Source of the DNA: JACJWR01 sp964547485
GTDB taxonomy: Bacteria; Actinomycetota; Actinomycetes; S36-B12; UBA10799
Assembly (NCBI GenBank): GCA_964547485.1
Contig: CAZJNU010000009.1
Span: 1-55,669, forward strand
Direction: 5' to 3'
DNA length: 55,669 nucleotides
This document shows, piece after piece, positions 34,168 to 43,939 of the stretch; within the stretch, counting starts at the first letter, position 1; every line of letters begins with the position of its first letter. The position numbers and the translations under genes were made by a program. The notes beneath the pieces are model-generated. The model was given only the letters and a program-made list of their open reading frames with translations. It ran no database searches and had not been told where the DNA came from.

Positions 34168-35561
34168 GGCTGACGAGGCGCGGACGCGCCGCCCGCGGCG
34201 AGAAGCTGAACGAACATCGCCTCCGCAACCGCAGCATCCCGGAGTTCGCCGAGGTCCACACTCTCATCGGGGGCGTGGATGGCGGCGGCCAAGTCCTGGG
34301 CCCCGACCAACAGAATCGTCGCCGCGGGGGCGACCTCGGTCAGCACCGACACCAGCGGGATACTGCCGCCGGAGCCGATCTCGACCGTGTCGGCGGCGTA
34401 AGCCGTGCGCATGGCGGTAGCCATCGCGGCATAGACCGGACCGGAGGTGTCCGCCAGGTAGCCGTCCCCGGTGGCCCCCGGCTCGACCTCGACCTGCACT
34501 CCCCACGGTGCCTGGGCGATCAGGTAGTCGGTGAGTGCCTGCTGGGCCACCTTCGGATTCGTCCCCGGCGGTACCCGGAGCGAGACCTTGGCACGTGCGC
34601 GCGGGACAACCGCGTTGATGGCCCCGTCGACGGCCGGGGCGTCGATCCCGACCACGCTGGCCACCGGCCGGCTGTACAACCGGGACGCGATACTGCCGGT
34701 ACCGGTCAAGGGCTGGCCCGGCAGGACACCCGCCTGGTCGCGGAACATCTGCTCGTCGAAATCCGCACCCGACCATTCGTAGCCGGTGACCCCGGGCACG
34801 GCCGTGTCGCCGTCAGCATCGCGCAGTGTGGCAAGCAGCGCGATCAGTGCCATCAGCGCGTCGGGGGCGGGGCCGCCGAACATGCCCGAGTGCACCGGGT
34901 CGGCGAGAGTTGCCACGCTGACGGTGACCATCGCCATCCCGCGCAGCGCGCTGGTAAAGGTCGGTACCCCGACCTCGATATTGCCGGTGTCGGCGATGAT
35001 GATCGCATCGGCGGCGAACATCTCCGGATGCTGCCGCGGGAAGTCCTCGAACGACCCGCCGTACTCCTCGTCACCTTCGATGATGACGCGGACTGTGCAG
35101 GGCGGACGGCCGTCGAACGCCCGGATGACGGCGGCGTGCAGCACTACTCCGCTCTTGTCGTCGGCGGCACCTCGCCCGTACAGTCGGCCGTCGCGTACCG
35201 CGGGTTCGAACGGCGGCGATGTCCAGGCGGCCAGATCCCCGGCGGGCTGAACGTCGTAGTGCGCATACAGCAGCACAGTTGGCGAACCGGCCGGCCCGGG
35301 TGCTTCGGCGTAAACCGCCGGCGGGTTCTCACCATTGTCGATGATGTCCACCTGAGCACAGCCCGCGTCGCGCAGGATCGCTGCCACCCGCTGGGCGACT
35401 CGTTCGATCTCGGCCGGCGGAAACCCTGGGAAGGCACACCCGGGGATGCGCACCAACGACTCCAACTCGGCCTGCGTCTGCGGCATCCCAGCCGCTATCC
35501 GCGCCCGCAGCCGCCCACTGGCCGTGTCATCGGATCCGCCGGATCCCACGCTGGTCGTCAT
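34164..35561 (-). CDS. M20-family dipeptidase/peptidase
   Basis: A 465-residue dinuclear zinc hydrolase. Metal-site motifs in order: LLYAHYDVQPAGD (His ligand and Asp), YGRGAADDKSG (bridging Asp), IEGDEEYGG (catalytic Glu plus Glu ligand), and a C-terminal His in AAAIHAPDESVDL. The middle lid domain carries DPVHSGMFGG. This is the dipeptidase/carnosinase-like branch of M20. The start at 35561 is preferred; an upstream ATG would overlap the preceding stop. It lies 11 bp after the enoyl-CoA hydratase gene. A link to the acyl-CoA pathway is not obvious. Confidence 0.88.
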   Translation of the reverse strand: MTTSVGSGGSDDTASGRLRARIAAGMPQTQAELESLVRIPGCAFPGFPPAEIERVAQRVAAILRDAGCAQVDIIDNGENPPAVYAEAPGPAGSPTVLLYAHYDVQPAGDLAAWTSPPFEPAVRDGRLYGRGAADDKSGVVLHAAVIRAFDGRPPCTVRVIIEGDEEYGGSFEDFPRQHPEMFAADAIIIADTGNIEVGVPTFTSALRGMAMVTVSVATLADPVHSGMFGGPAPDALMALIALLATLRDADGDTAVPGVTGYEWSGADFDEQMFRDQAGVLPGQPLTGTGSIASRLYSRPVASVVGIDAPAVDGAINAVVPRARAKVSLRVPPGTNPKVAQQALTDYLIAQAPWGVQVEVEPGATGDGYLADTSGPVYAAMATAMRTAYAADTVEIGSGGSIPLVSVLTEVAPAATILLVGAQDLAAAIHAPDESVDLGELRDAAVAEAMFVQLLAAGGASAPRQP

Positions 35562-35572
35562 GGCAAACGACC

Positions 35573-36376
35573 CTATTCGGCGGGGGCCCACGATGGGCGA
35601 CTGCGGGTGAGAAACGCGGTCATCCCATCCTTCGCCTCAGCCGAGGCGAAGATCTCGGCAGACAGGTCCGAGGTCCACGCGAAGGCGTCCGCCCGCGACA
35701 TCGTGGGCACCTGCCGCAACAACTTCTTCGTCGCTGCCAGCGCGGCCGGTCCACCGAGGCGCAACTGGCCGACGAACTCTGCGACGGCCACGTCGAGGTC
35801 ATCGACGGGCACAACCCGGTTCACCAGACCAGCCTGCGCCACCCGAGCGGCGAGAACCCGTTCGCCGGTGAGCAGCAACTCGTAACCATCAGACCGATGC
35901 ATCTTGTCCAGGCACACGACACTGATCACCGCGGGTGCGACACCCACCCGTACCTCGGAGAAGGCGAATTTGGCAGTGTCGACCGCGACCGCGAGATCGC
36001 AGGCCGCCACCAGACCGTTACCGCCGCCGGCGACATGACCCTGCACCCGGGCGATCGTCGGCTTGGGGTGGTCCAGCAGGTCGACCAACAACTCGGCCAG
36101 CGCCCGCGGTCCGGAACCGGCGAAGGATGCCGCGTCACCACCGGTGGCACCGGACAGGTCGGCGCCCGCGCAGAACGTGTTCCCCGCGCCGGTGAGCACG
36201 ACTACCCGGACGGCATCGTCGGCCGCCGCCGCGGCGAGCGCCTCCCGCATCCCGAGGATGGAGGTTGCATCCAACACGTTCCGGCGCTCTGGGCTGTTGA
36301 TCGTGATCGTAGCCACCCCGGCTGCGACCTCGTAGTGGATCGGGCTCGCGCTGGTCTGCGCCTGCTCCTCGGTCAT
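35573..36376 (-). CDS. Enoyl-CoA hydratase/isomerase family protein
   Basis: A 267-residue crotonase-fold protein. Key parts: NSPERRNVLDATSILGM, the CoA/oxyanion segment NTFCAGADLSG, HPKPTIARVQGHVAGGGNGL, then FAFSEVRVGVAPAVIS (family SE-r-Gl-P). The second hydratase Glu is expected near the E of FSEVRVG. It could hydrate the carboxylated enoyl-CoA made by the carboxylase encoded upstream (role of AtuE/LiuC-type hydratases). Its start overlaps the dehydrogenase stop (ATGA). Confidence 0.87.
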   Translation of the reverse strand: MTEEQAQTSASPIHYEVAAGVATITINSPERRNVLDATSILGMREALAAAAADDAVRVVVLTGAGNTFCAGADLSGATGGDAASFAGSGPRALAELLVDLLDHPKPTIARVQGHVAGGGNGLVAACDLAVAVDTAKFAFSEVRVGVAPAVISVVCLDKMHRSDGYELLLTGERVLAARVAQAGLVNRVVPVDDLDVAVAEFVGQLRLGGPAALAATKKLLRQVPTMSRADAFAWTSDLSAEIFASAEAKDGMTAFLTRSRPSWAPAE

Positions 36377-37521
36377 TTCCGTCCCATCCCTTCCAGCATC
36401 GACAGCACCCGCAGCATGACCTCGTCGGCGCCGCCGCCGATGGACGTCAGCCGGGCATCACGGTAGTAGCGGGCGGGCCACATCTCCTCGGCGTAACCCA
36501 TCCCGCCGTGGAACTGCACGCACGTATCAGCCACCTCCCGCTGCAATCGGCCGCATTTGAGTTTCGCCACGGTCGCCTCCCGGGTGACGTTCTCGCCTTC
36601 TGCCGCTCGGAACGCGGCCACCCGACAGTAGGTCTGCACCAGATCAACCTCGGCGTACAACTCCGCGAGCCGGTACTGCAGCGCCTGGTTCGCCAGCAGC
36701 GGCTTACCGAACGCGGTGCGCTCCTGCAGGTACTCCTTGGTGCGGTCCAGTGCCCGGCGCGCAGAGGCGACCGACATGAAGGCTCCGATCAGTCGCTCAT
36801 CCTGAAACTGCGCCATCTGCTGCTGGAATCCCCGCCCGATCTCGCCGATGGTGTTGGCCTTCGGTACCCGCACCTCGTCGAACACCAACTCCGCGGTGTC
36901 GGAGGAACGGTTGCCCATCTTCTCTATCTTGCGCCCGACCGAGAAGCCGGGGGTGGCGGTCGGCACGACGATCAGCGACATCCCCTGGAACCCGCCCTCG
37001 TCGGAGGTGCGGGCCAGCAGACACAGCCAATCCGCCTGGGTGCCGTTGGTGATCCACATCTTCCGGCCGGTGATCAGCCAGTCATCACCGTCGGAGACCG
37101 CGCGGGTGCGGATACCGGCGACGTCGGATCCGGCATCGGCCTCGGACACCGCGATGGCCGCCACCTGTTCGCCGCGCAGGGCGGGCGCGAGGTAGTTCTG
37201 CTTCAGTTCCTCGCTACCGAACTTGTAGAGCGCAGGCGTGGCCATCCCGACCTGCACCGCGATCGACAACGGCACCCCTGCGCAGTCGGCGCGGCCGAGT
37301 TCCTCGCCCAGCACCAGCGTGAAGGTCGTATCCGCTCCTTGGCCGTCGTACGCCGGATCCACCTCCAGCCCGAACGCCCCGAGTTTCGCGAGTTTCGGGA
37401 AGAGTTCGTGTGCCGGGAAGATCCCGGCCGCCTCCCACTCGTCGCAGTAGGGGTTGATCTCATTCTCGACGAAACCGCGGATGGTGGCGCGGAACGCTTC
37501 GTGCTCTGGGGTGAACTGCAT
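36373..37521 (-). CDS. Acyl-CoA dehydrogenase
   Basis: A 382-residue flavoprotein of normal length. Visible: SEADAGSDVAGIRTRA (FAD/substrate site), WLITGRKMWITNGTQADW, FQDERLIGAFMSV, QYRLAELYAEVDL, and a C-terminal CVQFHGGMGYAEEMWPARYYRD; the catalytic base region falls near GMGYAEE, as in isovaleryl- and citronellyl-CoA dehydrogenases. AGGAG precedes the ATG. In this operon it would introduce the double bond before carboxylation. The 65-bp gap from the TetR gene is the largest in the operon and has no obvious promoter. Confidence 0.9.
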   Translation of the reverse strand: MQFTPEHEAFRATIRGFVENEINPYCDEWEAAGIFPAHELFPKLAKLGAFGLEVDPAYDGQGADTTFTLVLGEELGRADCAGVPLSIAVQVGMATPALYKFGSEELKQNYLAPALRGEQVAAIAVSEADAGSDVAGIRTRAVSDGDDWLITGRKMWITNGTQADWLCLLARTSDEGGFQGMSLIVVPTATPGFSVGRKIEKMGNRSSDTAELVFDEVRVPKANTIGEIGRGFQQQMAQFQDERLIGAFMSVASARRALDRTKEYLQERTAFGKPLLANQALQYRLAELYAEVDLVQTYCRVAAFRAAEGENVTREATVAKLKCGRLQREVADTCVQFHGGMGYAEEMWPARYYRDARLTSIGGGADEVMLRVLSMLEGMGRK

Positions 37522-37586
37522 CGGGATGACTCCTGTGGTTGTACGGATCGGCGGGCGAGGGTCGGGGGTGAGGCGTCGGACGTCGG

Positions 37587-38219
37587 CTATCGCGTCGGCT
37601 GGGGAGGGGGCTGACCATCAGGGGTCAACCCGAGAGCGCGCAACCACAGCAGAGTGAGGGTGCCACTGACCTCGTCGACATCGAAGTCCCGGTTGTGCCG
37701 CGCGTAGCCCTCGACCATCGCCGACAGTGCCGGTGCCGCGACCTCGGCGTCGATCTCGAGCGGCACCAGACCGCGCGACTGCAACCGGCGAATACCGTCG
37801 GCGACGCGCTGCACGTGCCGCTCCCGGAAGTCGGAGAGCAGATCATCGAACGAGGTATCCGAGCTGCCGACCTGTTCGACCACCTGCAACAGCCGGGCGT
37901 GCTCGGCGTAGACGCGCAGGTACCGCTCGTTGGCCTCTGCGATCCTGCCCGCGGTATCTGCAGCCTCGATACCGCGCAGGTAGCCCGCGATATCCGCCAG
38001 CAGGTCGGCGACCACACTGCGGAGCACATCGGACTTGCTCTCGAAGTACACGTAGACCGTGCCGTGGGCGACACCTGCCCGTTCGGCGATATCCGACATC
38101 CGGGTCTCGTTGAAGCCGCGCTCGCAGAACACCTCACCGGCGGCAGCCACCAGGCGGGCTCGGGTCCGCTGCCCCTTCTGGGTCACCGGACCGTCGACCA
38201 CCGCCTCACCGGTATTCAC
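37587..38219 (-). CDS. TetR-family repressor inside the acyl-CoA operon
   Basis: A 210-residue regulator. The N-terminal HTH is typical: TRARLVAAAGEVFCERGFNE, MSDIAERAGVAHGTVYVYFESK. The C-terminal ligand domain (about 65-200) is helical and variable, as expected for an acyl-CoA-binding sensor. The GTG start overlaps the AtuA-like stop by 4 nt, so the repressor is made from the operon it probably controls; two tandem palindromes at the operon promoter (43940-43972) are the likely targets. Ligand unknown. Confidence 0.9.
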   Translation of the reverse strand: MNTGEAVVDGPVTQKGQRTRARLVAAAGEVFCERGFNETRMSDIAERAGVAHGTVYVYFESKSDVLRSVVADLLADIAGYLRGIEAADTAGRIAEANERYLRVYAEHARLLQVVEQVGSSDTSFDDLLSDFRERHVQRVADGIRRLQSRGLVPLEIDAEVAAPALSAMVEGYARHNRDFDVDEVSGTLTLLWLRALGLTPDGQPPPQPTR

Positions 38220-40198
38220 TGCGGCAGCAACTCCACCGGCACCGGCACGAACCGTGCCCGCAGGTATTCCCCGAGACCCTTGGCCTGCGGGTCCAGCAGG
38301 TTCGAGTCGGCCACCCCGCGACCCAGCAATCCGGGCAGCAGGATGTTCACAGCCCGCAACTCCGGGAGCAGATGGATCTCCACCGGAACCCCGGCCGCCT
38401 CCGGTAGCAGCCGCCGGATCGTGGCCGGCGTGAGCAGTTCCACCAACCAGGCATACGCAGTATCGGCCCGGGCCACCGCGACCTCGTCGACCGGCAGCGC
38501 CGCATCACTTGCCCATACCGCTGCGGTGTCGTGGAATCCATCCACGGCTGCAGCCCACGGCGAACCTTCACCCCAGGCGATCGCCACCGCCTCCGCCTCG
38601 CTGGGGTCCGGGATCCAGCAGCCGATGTTGGCGGCACCACCCTTGTCCCCGGAACGGGCCCCGATGATCTCCCCGAGGGCTCGAAGCCTGGTCTCGCCAG
38701 AGAACTGCGGCGCTGCCGGGTACCCGACCGGCGCCGGGATGGCCACCGATTCGGTTGTCGACATCGCCGCCGGTATCGGCACCGGGGTGCCTTCGATGTC
38801 GAGCTGCTCGACCACCACCTCGGCCGCAACCGATGTCGGCCACAGCACGGCGAACGGGGTCCCCGCTCCGGGCGGCGCGCTGGCGAAGAATCCGGGGTAG
38901 TTGGACAGACCGGCCTCGATCAGGGAACTGGTGATGGGTTTGCCCACCGTGGCCGGATCCGGGTCCTTCACATTGATCCGCAGCACCGCCTGGGCCGCGG
39001 CCAAACCATGCGGGTCCACCTGGTCGCCGCGCAGCAGCGCCACCTCCACCCGCTCCACATCCCAGCGGGATCGGTCGGCCAGCAGTTCCGGCGTCATCCC
39101 GTCGGCCTTCGCCTCCAGCAGCGTCACACCGAGGACTGATCGCAGTACCAGGTCTGCTTTGGCCTCGACCTCCCGGCCAGTGATCACCAGATCCATCGTG
39201 TTCCGGAAACCGCCGAGCCTCGTCATCGCCACCTTCAGGCGTTTCGGCGGCGGCAAACCACGGGTGCCGCTGATACGCACCCGATCGGCGCCGACCTGCT
39301 GCACCTTGGTGGTGTGAAAGAGGGCGACCGCGTCAGGCGTCGGGTAGGCCGGTGCCCCGATCTCATAAACCAACTGCGAAGTGACGGTGCCGACGCTGAC
39401 CAGGCCCCCGGTGCCCCAGTGCTTGGTAATCACCGAGGAGCCGTCGGCAGCAACCTCGGCGATTGGGAAGCCCGGATGCTCCAGCCCCGGCACATCGGTG
39501 AAGAAGGCGTAGTTGCCACCGGTGGCCTGCGCGCCGCACTCGATCACATGACCGGCGACGACGGCCCCGGCGATAGCATCCAGGTTCGCCGGATCGGCCA
39601 ACTCCCAGCCGTGCCACCAGGCGGCCGGCCCGACCACCAGGGCAGCGTCGGTGATCCGACCCGTCACGACGACATCCGCACCCGCGGCCAGCGCCGCTGC
39701 CACCCCCCGGGAGCCCAGATAGGCGTTGGCGGTGAGCGGTGGCCAACTGACCGAATCGAAGGCCTCCCCGGTATCGAGGTTGACGAACGGCTCTGCCGGT
39801 CCACCGTTGTCACCGGCGAGGAGGTCTCCGACCCGCGCCGTCAGGTCGTCACCGGACACGACCGCCACCTTCACCCCGTCGGCCGCGAATTCCCGGATCG
39901 CGGCCGCACAGGCCTGCGGATCCAGGCCGCCGGCGTTGCTGACGATCCGGACACCGGCGCTGACGCAGTCGGCCAACACATCACGGAGTTGCGTCACAAA
40001 AGTGCCGGCGTATCCCCGGCCACCCTTGAGCTTGGATCGGGCCAGGATGGTCATCGTCAATTCGGCGAGCCAGTCGCCGGTGAGCACGTCGATCGGTCCG
40101 CCATCGACCATTTCCCGGGCGGCCGAGAGCCGGTCTCCGTAGAAGCCAGAGCAGTTCGCGATCCGGATCGGCCTTCTTGCGCCCGACGCTCCGGTCAT
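38216..40198 (-). CDS. AtuA-like protein (DUF1446 plus C-terminal AtuA-like domain)
   Basis: A 660-residue protein. The DUF1446 domain (about 10-460) begins PIRIANCSGFYGDRLSAA and has MDGGPID-like EMVDGGPIDVLTGDWLAELT, SNAGGLDP, VVTGRITDAALVVGP and ECGAQATGGNYAF. The C-terminal domain (about 540-650) has LGEIIGARSGDKGGAANIG, typical of the AtuA-like fold. AtuA is encoded in the acyclic terpene (citronellol/geraniol) cluster of Pseudomonas, where its function is not defined; homologs commonly sit beside acyl-CoA carboxylases in actinobacteria. Both ends overlap neighbours by 4 nt. Confidence 0.9.
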   Translation of the reverse strand: MTGASGARRPIRIANCSGFYGDRLSAAREMVDGGPIDVLTGDWLAELTMTILARSKLKGGRGYAGTFVTQLRDVLADCVSAGVRIVSNAGGLDPQACAAAIREFAADGVKVAVVSGDDLTARVGDLLAGDNGGPAEPFVNLDTGEAFDSVSWPPLTANAYLGSRGVAAALAAGADVVVTGRITDAALVVGPAAWWHGWELADPANLDAIAGAVVAGHVIECGAQATGGNYAFFTDVPGLEHPGFPIAEVAADGSSVITKHWGTGGLVSVGTVTSQLVYEIGAPAYPTPDAVALFHTTKVQQVGADRVRISGTRGLPPPKRLKVAMTRLGGFRNTMDLVITGREVEAKADLVLRSVLGVTLLEAKADGMTPELLADRSRWDVERVEVALLRGDQVDPHGLAAAQAVLRINVKDPDPATVGKPITSSLIEAGLSNYPGFFASAPPGAGTPFAVLWPTSVAAEVVVEQLDIEGTPVPIPAAMSTTESVAIPAPVGYPAAPQFSGETRLRALGEIIGARSGDKGGAANIGCWIPDPSEAEAVAIAWGEGSPWAAAVDGFHDTAAVWASDAALPVDEVAVARADTAYAWLVELLTPATIRRLLPEAAGVPVEIHLLPELRAVNILLPGLLGRGVADSNLLDPQAKGLGEYLRARFVPVPVELLPQ

Positions 40199-42294
40199 GA
40201 GTCACCACCTGGGGTCGCAAACGTCACCACCACTTGGTGGGCCTCGACGCTGTCACCGACCTCAACCAGCACTTCGGCTACCTCCGCGTCGACATCTGCC
40301 ACTATCCGGTGCTCCATCTTCATTGCCTCCAACACCACCAGAAGGTCACCTGCTGCCACTTGGTCACCGGGCGCGACAGCGACCACCGTGATACTTCCCG
40401 GCACCGGTGTGCTCGGACCGGCGCCAGCTCCGAGGTCGTCGGATTCCGCGCTCCGCGGTAGTAACTGCCAGCTCGTGTGCTCCCTGGGATCGTCGACGTA
40501 CAGGGTGCCGCCGTCACCTTCCACCAGCATCGTCACCCGCGTCCGCAGGTCCACCCCGCCGGCCAGCCTCACCCGTGCGGGCAACTGCCACTGCCGGGTA
40601 TCGCCGAATTGCTGGGCCCGGCCGAGCGTCACAGCGACCTCGGGCAGCCACCGGATCTCCGAGGTGTCCGCGGCGCCATCGGCGGCACCGACGCTGGCGA
40701 TACCCCACTCCGGGACGAGGCCCTGCCGGCGGTGGACGACCACCCCCGCTTCCGGGTTCGGCAGTCCGACCGCTCGGGTCCCACCGCCGGTCAACACAAG
40801 TTCCTGGCCGGTGGCCGTCACCACGTTGCGCCAACCCGGCGGCGCCAAGCCCTCGGCGACGACCGGGACGGTCGCGGCCAGACATTGCCACGCGCCGGCA
40901 GCCGCCACCACCGCGTGCCCTTGGGCGACCGGCACCGACGGCCCGGCCTGGCGAACTTCCGGGTGGTCCGTCAGGAAGGCCGTGTTCACCGACCCGGACA
41001 GGAAGGCCGGATGCTCCAGCACCGCGACCAGCATCTCCCGGTTCGTGGTCACCCCGTGGATCCGCGCCGAACGCAGTGCACGAGCGAGTACCTGCGCGGC
41101 CTCCGGCCGATCTCGACCGTGTGCGATCACCTTGGCAAGCATCGGGTCGTAGTGCGGGGACACCACCGAACCGGACGCCACGGCCGTTTCCAGCCTGACT
41201 GAGGGATCGGCAACGTCGAAGGTGGTCAACGTGCCGGTGCTCGGCAGGTCGTCAGCCGTCGGATCCTCGGCGTAGAGCCGGACCTCGATGGCATGGCCTC
41301 GCGCCGTGACGTCGATGTCCGGCAGCGGTTGGCCCTCGGCCACGTCGAACTGCCAACCGACCAGATCCACGCCGAGCACTTCCTCGGTCACCGGGTGTTC
41401 GACCTGAAGCCGAGTGTTCATCTCCAAGAAGAAGTAGTCGGCACCGTCGACCAGGAACTCCACGGTGCCGGCACCGACGTAGTCCACGGCCACGGCTGCC
41501 GCGACGGCCGCCTGCTGCAGGCCGTCCCGAACTTCGCTGTCGAGGAACGCGGCGGGTGCCTCCTCGATCACCTTCTGATGACGTCGCTGGATGGAGCAGT
41601 CGCGCTCCAACAGGTGACGGACGCTGCCGTGCCGGTCGCCGAATACCTGCACCTCGATGTGCCGGGCAGCGGCCAAGTAGCGCTCCAGGAAGACCGTCGG
41701 GTCGCCGAATGAGGAGGCAGCCTCACGACGGGCGCCGGCGACGGCAGCCAGCAGGTCGGCGGGCTCAGCCACCACCCGCATCCCCTTGCCGCCACCTCCG
41801 GCGGAGGCCTTCACCAGCAGCGGGTACCCGACCCCGGCGGCGGCCTCAGTCAACTCCGCATCCGTCGCCTGCTCAGCCAACTCCGCCCCCGGCACCAACG
41901 GCACGCCCGCGGCGGCAACCAGCTGCTTGGCGCGCACTTTGTCCGACATGGCGATGATCGACGCCGGCTCCGGGCCGACCCAGATCAGACCCTGGTCGAT
42001 CACGTCCTGCGCAAACTCCGCGCTCTCGCTGAGGAAGCCATAGCCCGGATGGACGGCGTCGCAACCCGTGATCCTGGCGGCGGCCAGCAGCTGCTCCCGA
42101 TCGAGGTACGTCTGCGCGCTGGACACCCCGGTCAGGGCCACCGCCAGGTCGGCCTCGGCCACGTAGATCTCGTCGGCGTCCGGTTCGCTGAACACCGCGA
42201 CGCAGACGATGCCACGGGCGTGGGCGGTCCGCATTATCCGGCGGGCGATCTCGCCCCGGTTCGCGATCAACAGACGGGTGATGGTTGCGGTCAT
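40195..42294 (-). CDS. Acyl-CoA carboxylase biotin-carboxylase/biotin-carrier subunit
   Basis: A 699-residue alpha subunit. Biotin carboxylase domain (1-450): LIANRGEIARRIMRTA, VHPGYGFLSESAEFA, the ATP-grasp glycine loop ASAGGGGKGMRVV, ERDCSIQRRHQKVIEEAPA and EMNTRLQVEHPVTE. A linker domain follows, then a biotinyl domain with LEAMKMEHRI (biotinylated Lys659). It carboxylates biotin using ATP and bicarbonate. Together with the upstream carboxyltransferase it forms a 3-methylcrotonyl-, geranyl- or related acyl-CoA carboxylase. Coupled to AtuA through an ATGA overlap. Confidence 0.93.
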   Translation of the reverse strand: MTATITRLLIANRGEIARRIMRTAHARGIVCVAVFSEPDADEIYVAEADLAVALTGVSSAQTYLDREQLLAAARITGCDAVHPGYGFLSESAEFAQDVIDQGLIWVGPEPASIIAMSDKVRAKQLVAAAGVPLVPGAELAEQATDAELTEAAAGVGYPLLVKASAGGGGKGMRVVAEPADLLAAVAGARREAASSFGDPTVFLERYLAAARHIEVQVFGDRHGSVRHLLERDCSIQRRHQKVIEEAPAAFLDSEVRDGLQQAAVAAAVAVDYVGAGTVEFLVDGADYFFLEMNTRLQVEHPVTEEVLGVDLVGWQFDVAEGQPLPDIDVTARGHAIEVRLYAEDPTADDLPSTGTLTTFDVADPSVRLETAVASGSVVSPHYDPMLAKVIAHGRDRPEAAQVLARALRSARIHGVTTNREMLVAVLEHPAFLSGSVNTAFLTDHPEVRQAGPSVPVAQGHAVVAAAGAWQCLAATVPVVAEGLAPPGWRNVVTATGQELVLTGGGTRAVGLPNPEAGVVVHRRQGLVPEWGIASVGAADGAADTSEIRWLPEVAVTLGRAQQFGDTRQWQLPARVRLAGGVDLRTRVTMLVEGDGGTLYVDDPREHTSWQLLPRSAESDDLGAGAGPSTPVPGSITVVAVAPGDQVAAGDLLVVLEAMKMEHRIVADVDAEVAEVLVEVGDSVEAHQVVVTFATPGGDS

Positions 42295-42300
42295 GATTCC

Positions 42301-43935
42301 CTACATCCGGAAGACGCCGAAGCCGCCGGTGCCGACGACCTCCGCGCTATAACAGGCGGATAATGCCAGCGAGAGGACGGTGCGGGTATCCGCCGGGTCG
42401 ATGATGCCGTCGTCCCACAGTCGGCCGGTGGCGAACAGGGCCGTGGATTGACCCTCGACCATGGCCTCGAACGCATCCCTCATCGGCGCGAAGGCGGCCT
42501 CGTCGAAGTCGATCCCCGCGGCCTCGGACTTCTGCCGGGCGACGATGGTGAGCACCCCGGCGAGCTGCTTGGGCCCCATCACCGCGATCCGATGGTTGGG
42601 CCAGCTGAAGACGAACCGCGGGTTGTAGGCGCGGCCGGACATCCCGTAGTTACCGGCGCCGTAGGAGGCACCCATCATCAAGGTCAGATGCGGCACCGTG
42701 GAGTTGGACACGGCGTTGATCAGCTTGGCGCCGTCCTTGATGATGCCGCCCTGTTCGTACCGGGTGCCGACCATGAATCCGGTGATGTTCTGGGCGAACA
42801 GGAGGGGGGTGTTCGATCGGTTGCAGAGCTGGATGAACTGGGCGCCCTTCTGGGCCTCCTCGCTGAACAGGATGCCGTTGTTGGCGAGGATGCCCAATGG
42901 CCGTCCGCCCAGCCTCGCCCAGCCGGTGACCAGGGTGGTGCCGTACAGCGGTTTGAACTCTTCGAAATGACTGCCGTCGACGATTCTGGCGATCACCTCC
43001 CGCGCCTCGAACGGCACGCGCACGTCCGAACTTGCGATTCCGCGCAGTTCGACAGGGTCATACTTTGGCGCCGCCGCCGGTGCCTGCCGGAGCCGGTCCG
43101 GCGCAGAACCACCCGGCTTCCGCCAACCCAGGTGGGCCACGATCTCACGGCCGATCCGAAGGGCATCGGGCTCATCATTGGCGAGGTAGTCCGCCAACCC
43201 GGAGGTGCGGGCATGCATCTCCGCACCGCCGAGGGTCTCCTCATCGGCATCCTCGTCAATGGCCATCTTGACCAGTGGTGGTCCGCCGAGGAACACCTTG
43301 GCAGCCTCCCGCTGCATCACGACGTAGTCGCTCATCCCGGGTACGTAGGCGCCGCCGGCGGTGCTGCTGCCGAACACGATCGTGATCGTGGGTATCCCCG
43401 CTGCGGACAATTGCGTCAGATTGCGGAAGCTGGCCCCGCCGGGCACGAAGATGTCCGCCTGTTTCGGCAGGTCCGCGCCACCGGACTCGGTCAGGTTGAT
43501 CAACGGAAGTCTGTTCTCCCGGGCGATCTCCATTGCCCGCAGCCCCTTGGTCACCGAGGTGGGTCCCTGGCTGCCACCTTTCACCGTTGGGTCATTCGCC
43601 ACGATCATGCACTCGACACCACTGACCGTGCCGATTCCGGTGACCATGCCACCGCCGAGGGGATCCTCGGTCCCCCAGCCCGCCAGCGGACTCAACTCCA
43701 GGAAGGGACTCGCCCGGTCGAGTAGCAGCGCGATCCGTTCTCTGGGGAGCAATTTTCCGCGGGCCCGGTGTCGGGCGAGGGTGCGCGCGTTCTTCGTCGC
43801 ATCCTCGGAGCCGCCACCGGTGGTCACCCGGGCAACGAGTTCCCCGATCTCGTCGAGTGCGGAGACCATGGCCTCGGCATTCGCGACGAAGGTAGCGTCT
43901 CGTCGATCAATGGTGCTGCGGAGGGCGCGGCTCAT
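42301..43935 (-). CDS. Acyl-CoA carboxylase carboxyltransferase (beta) subunit
   Basis: A 544-residue carboxyltransferase, first gene of the operon. It has the crotonase-like double domain with INLTESGGADLPKQADIF, VFGSSTAGGAYVPGMSDYVV, FLGGPPLVKMAI, LFAQNITGFMVGTRYEQGG and MGASYGAGNYGMSGRAYNP. This pattern belongs to the methylcrotonyl/geranyl-CoA carboxylase branch rather than to propionyl-CoA carboxylase. The exact substrate cannot be told from sequence. The ATG is 7 nt after TAGTGT (43943-43948, minus strand), i.e. a leaderless start, and the promoter is covered by two palindromes. Confidence 0.92.
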   Translation of the reverse strand: MSRALRSTIDRRDATFVANAEAMVSALDEIGELVARVTTGGGSEDATKNARTLARHRARGKLLPRERIALLLDRASPFLELSPLAGWGTEDPLGGGMVTGIGTVSGVECMIVANDPTVKGGSQGPTSVTKGLRAMEIARENRLPLINLTESGGADLPKQADIFVPGGASFRNLTQLSAAGIPTITIVFGSSTAGGAYVPGMSDYVVMQREAAKVFLGGPPLVKMAIDEDADEETLGGAEMHARTSGLADYLANDEPDALRIGREIVAHLGWRKPGGSAPDRLRQAPAAAPKYDPVELRGIASSDVRVPFEAREVIARIVDGSHFEEFKPLYGTTLVTGWARLGGRPLGILANNGILFSEEAQKGAQFIQLCNRSNTPLLFAQNITGFMVGTRYEQGGIIKDGAKLINAVSNSTVPHLTLMMGASYGAGNYGMSGRAYNPRFVFSWPNHRIAVMGPKQLAGVLTIVARQKSEAAGIDFDEAAFAPMRDAFEAMVEGQSTALFATGRLWDDGIIDPADTRTVLSLALSACYSAEVVGTGGFGVFRM

Positions 43936-43939
43936 ATAA

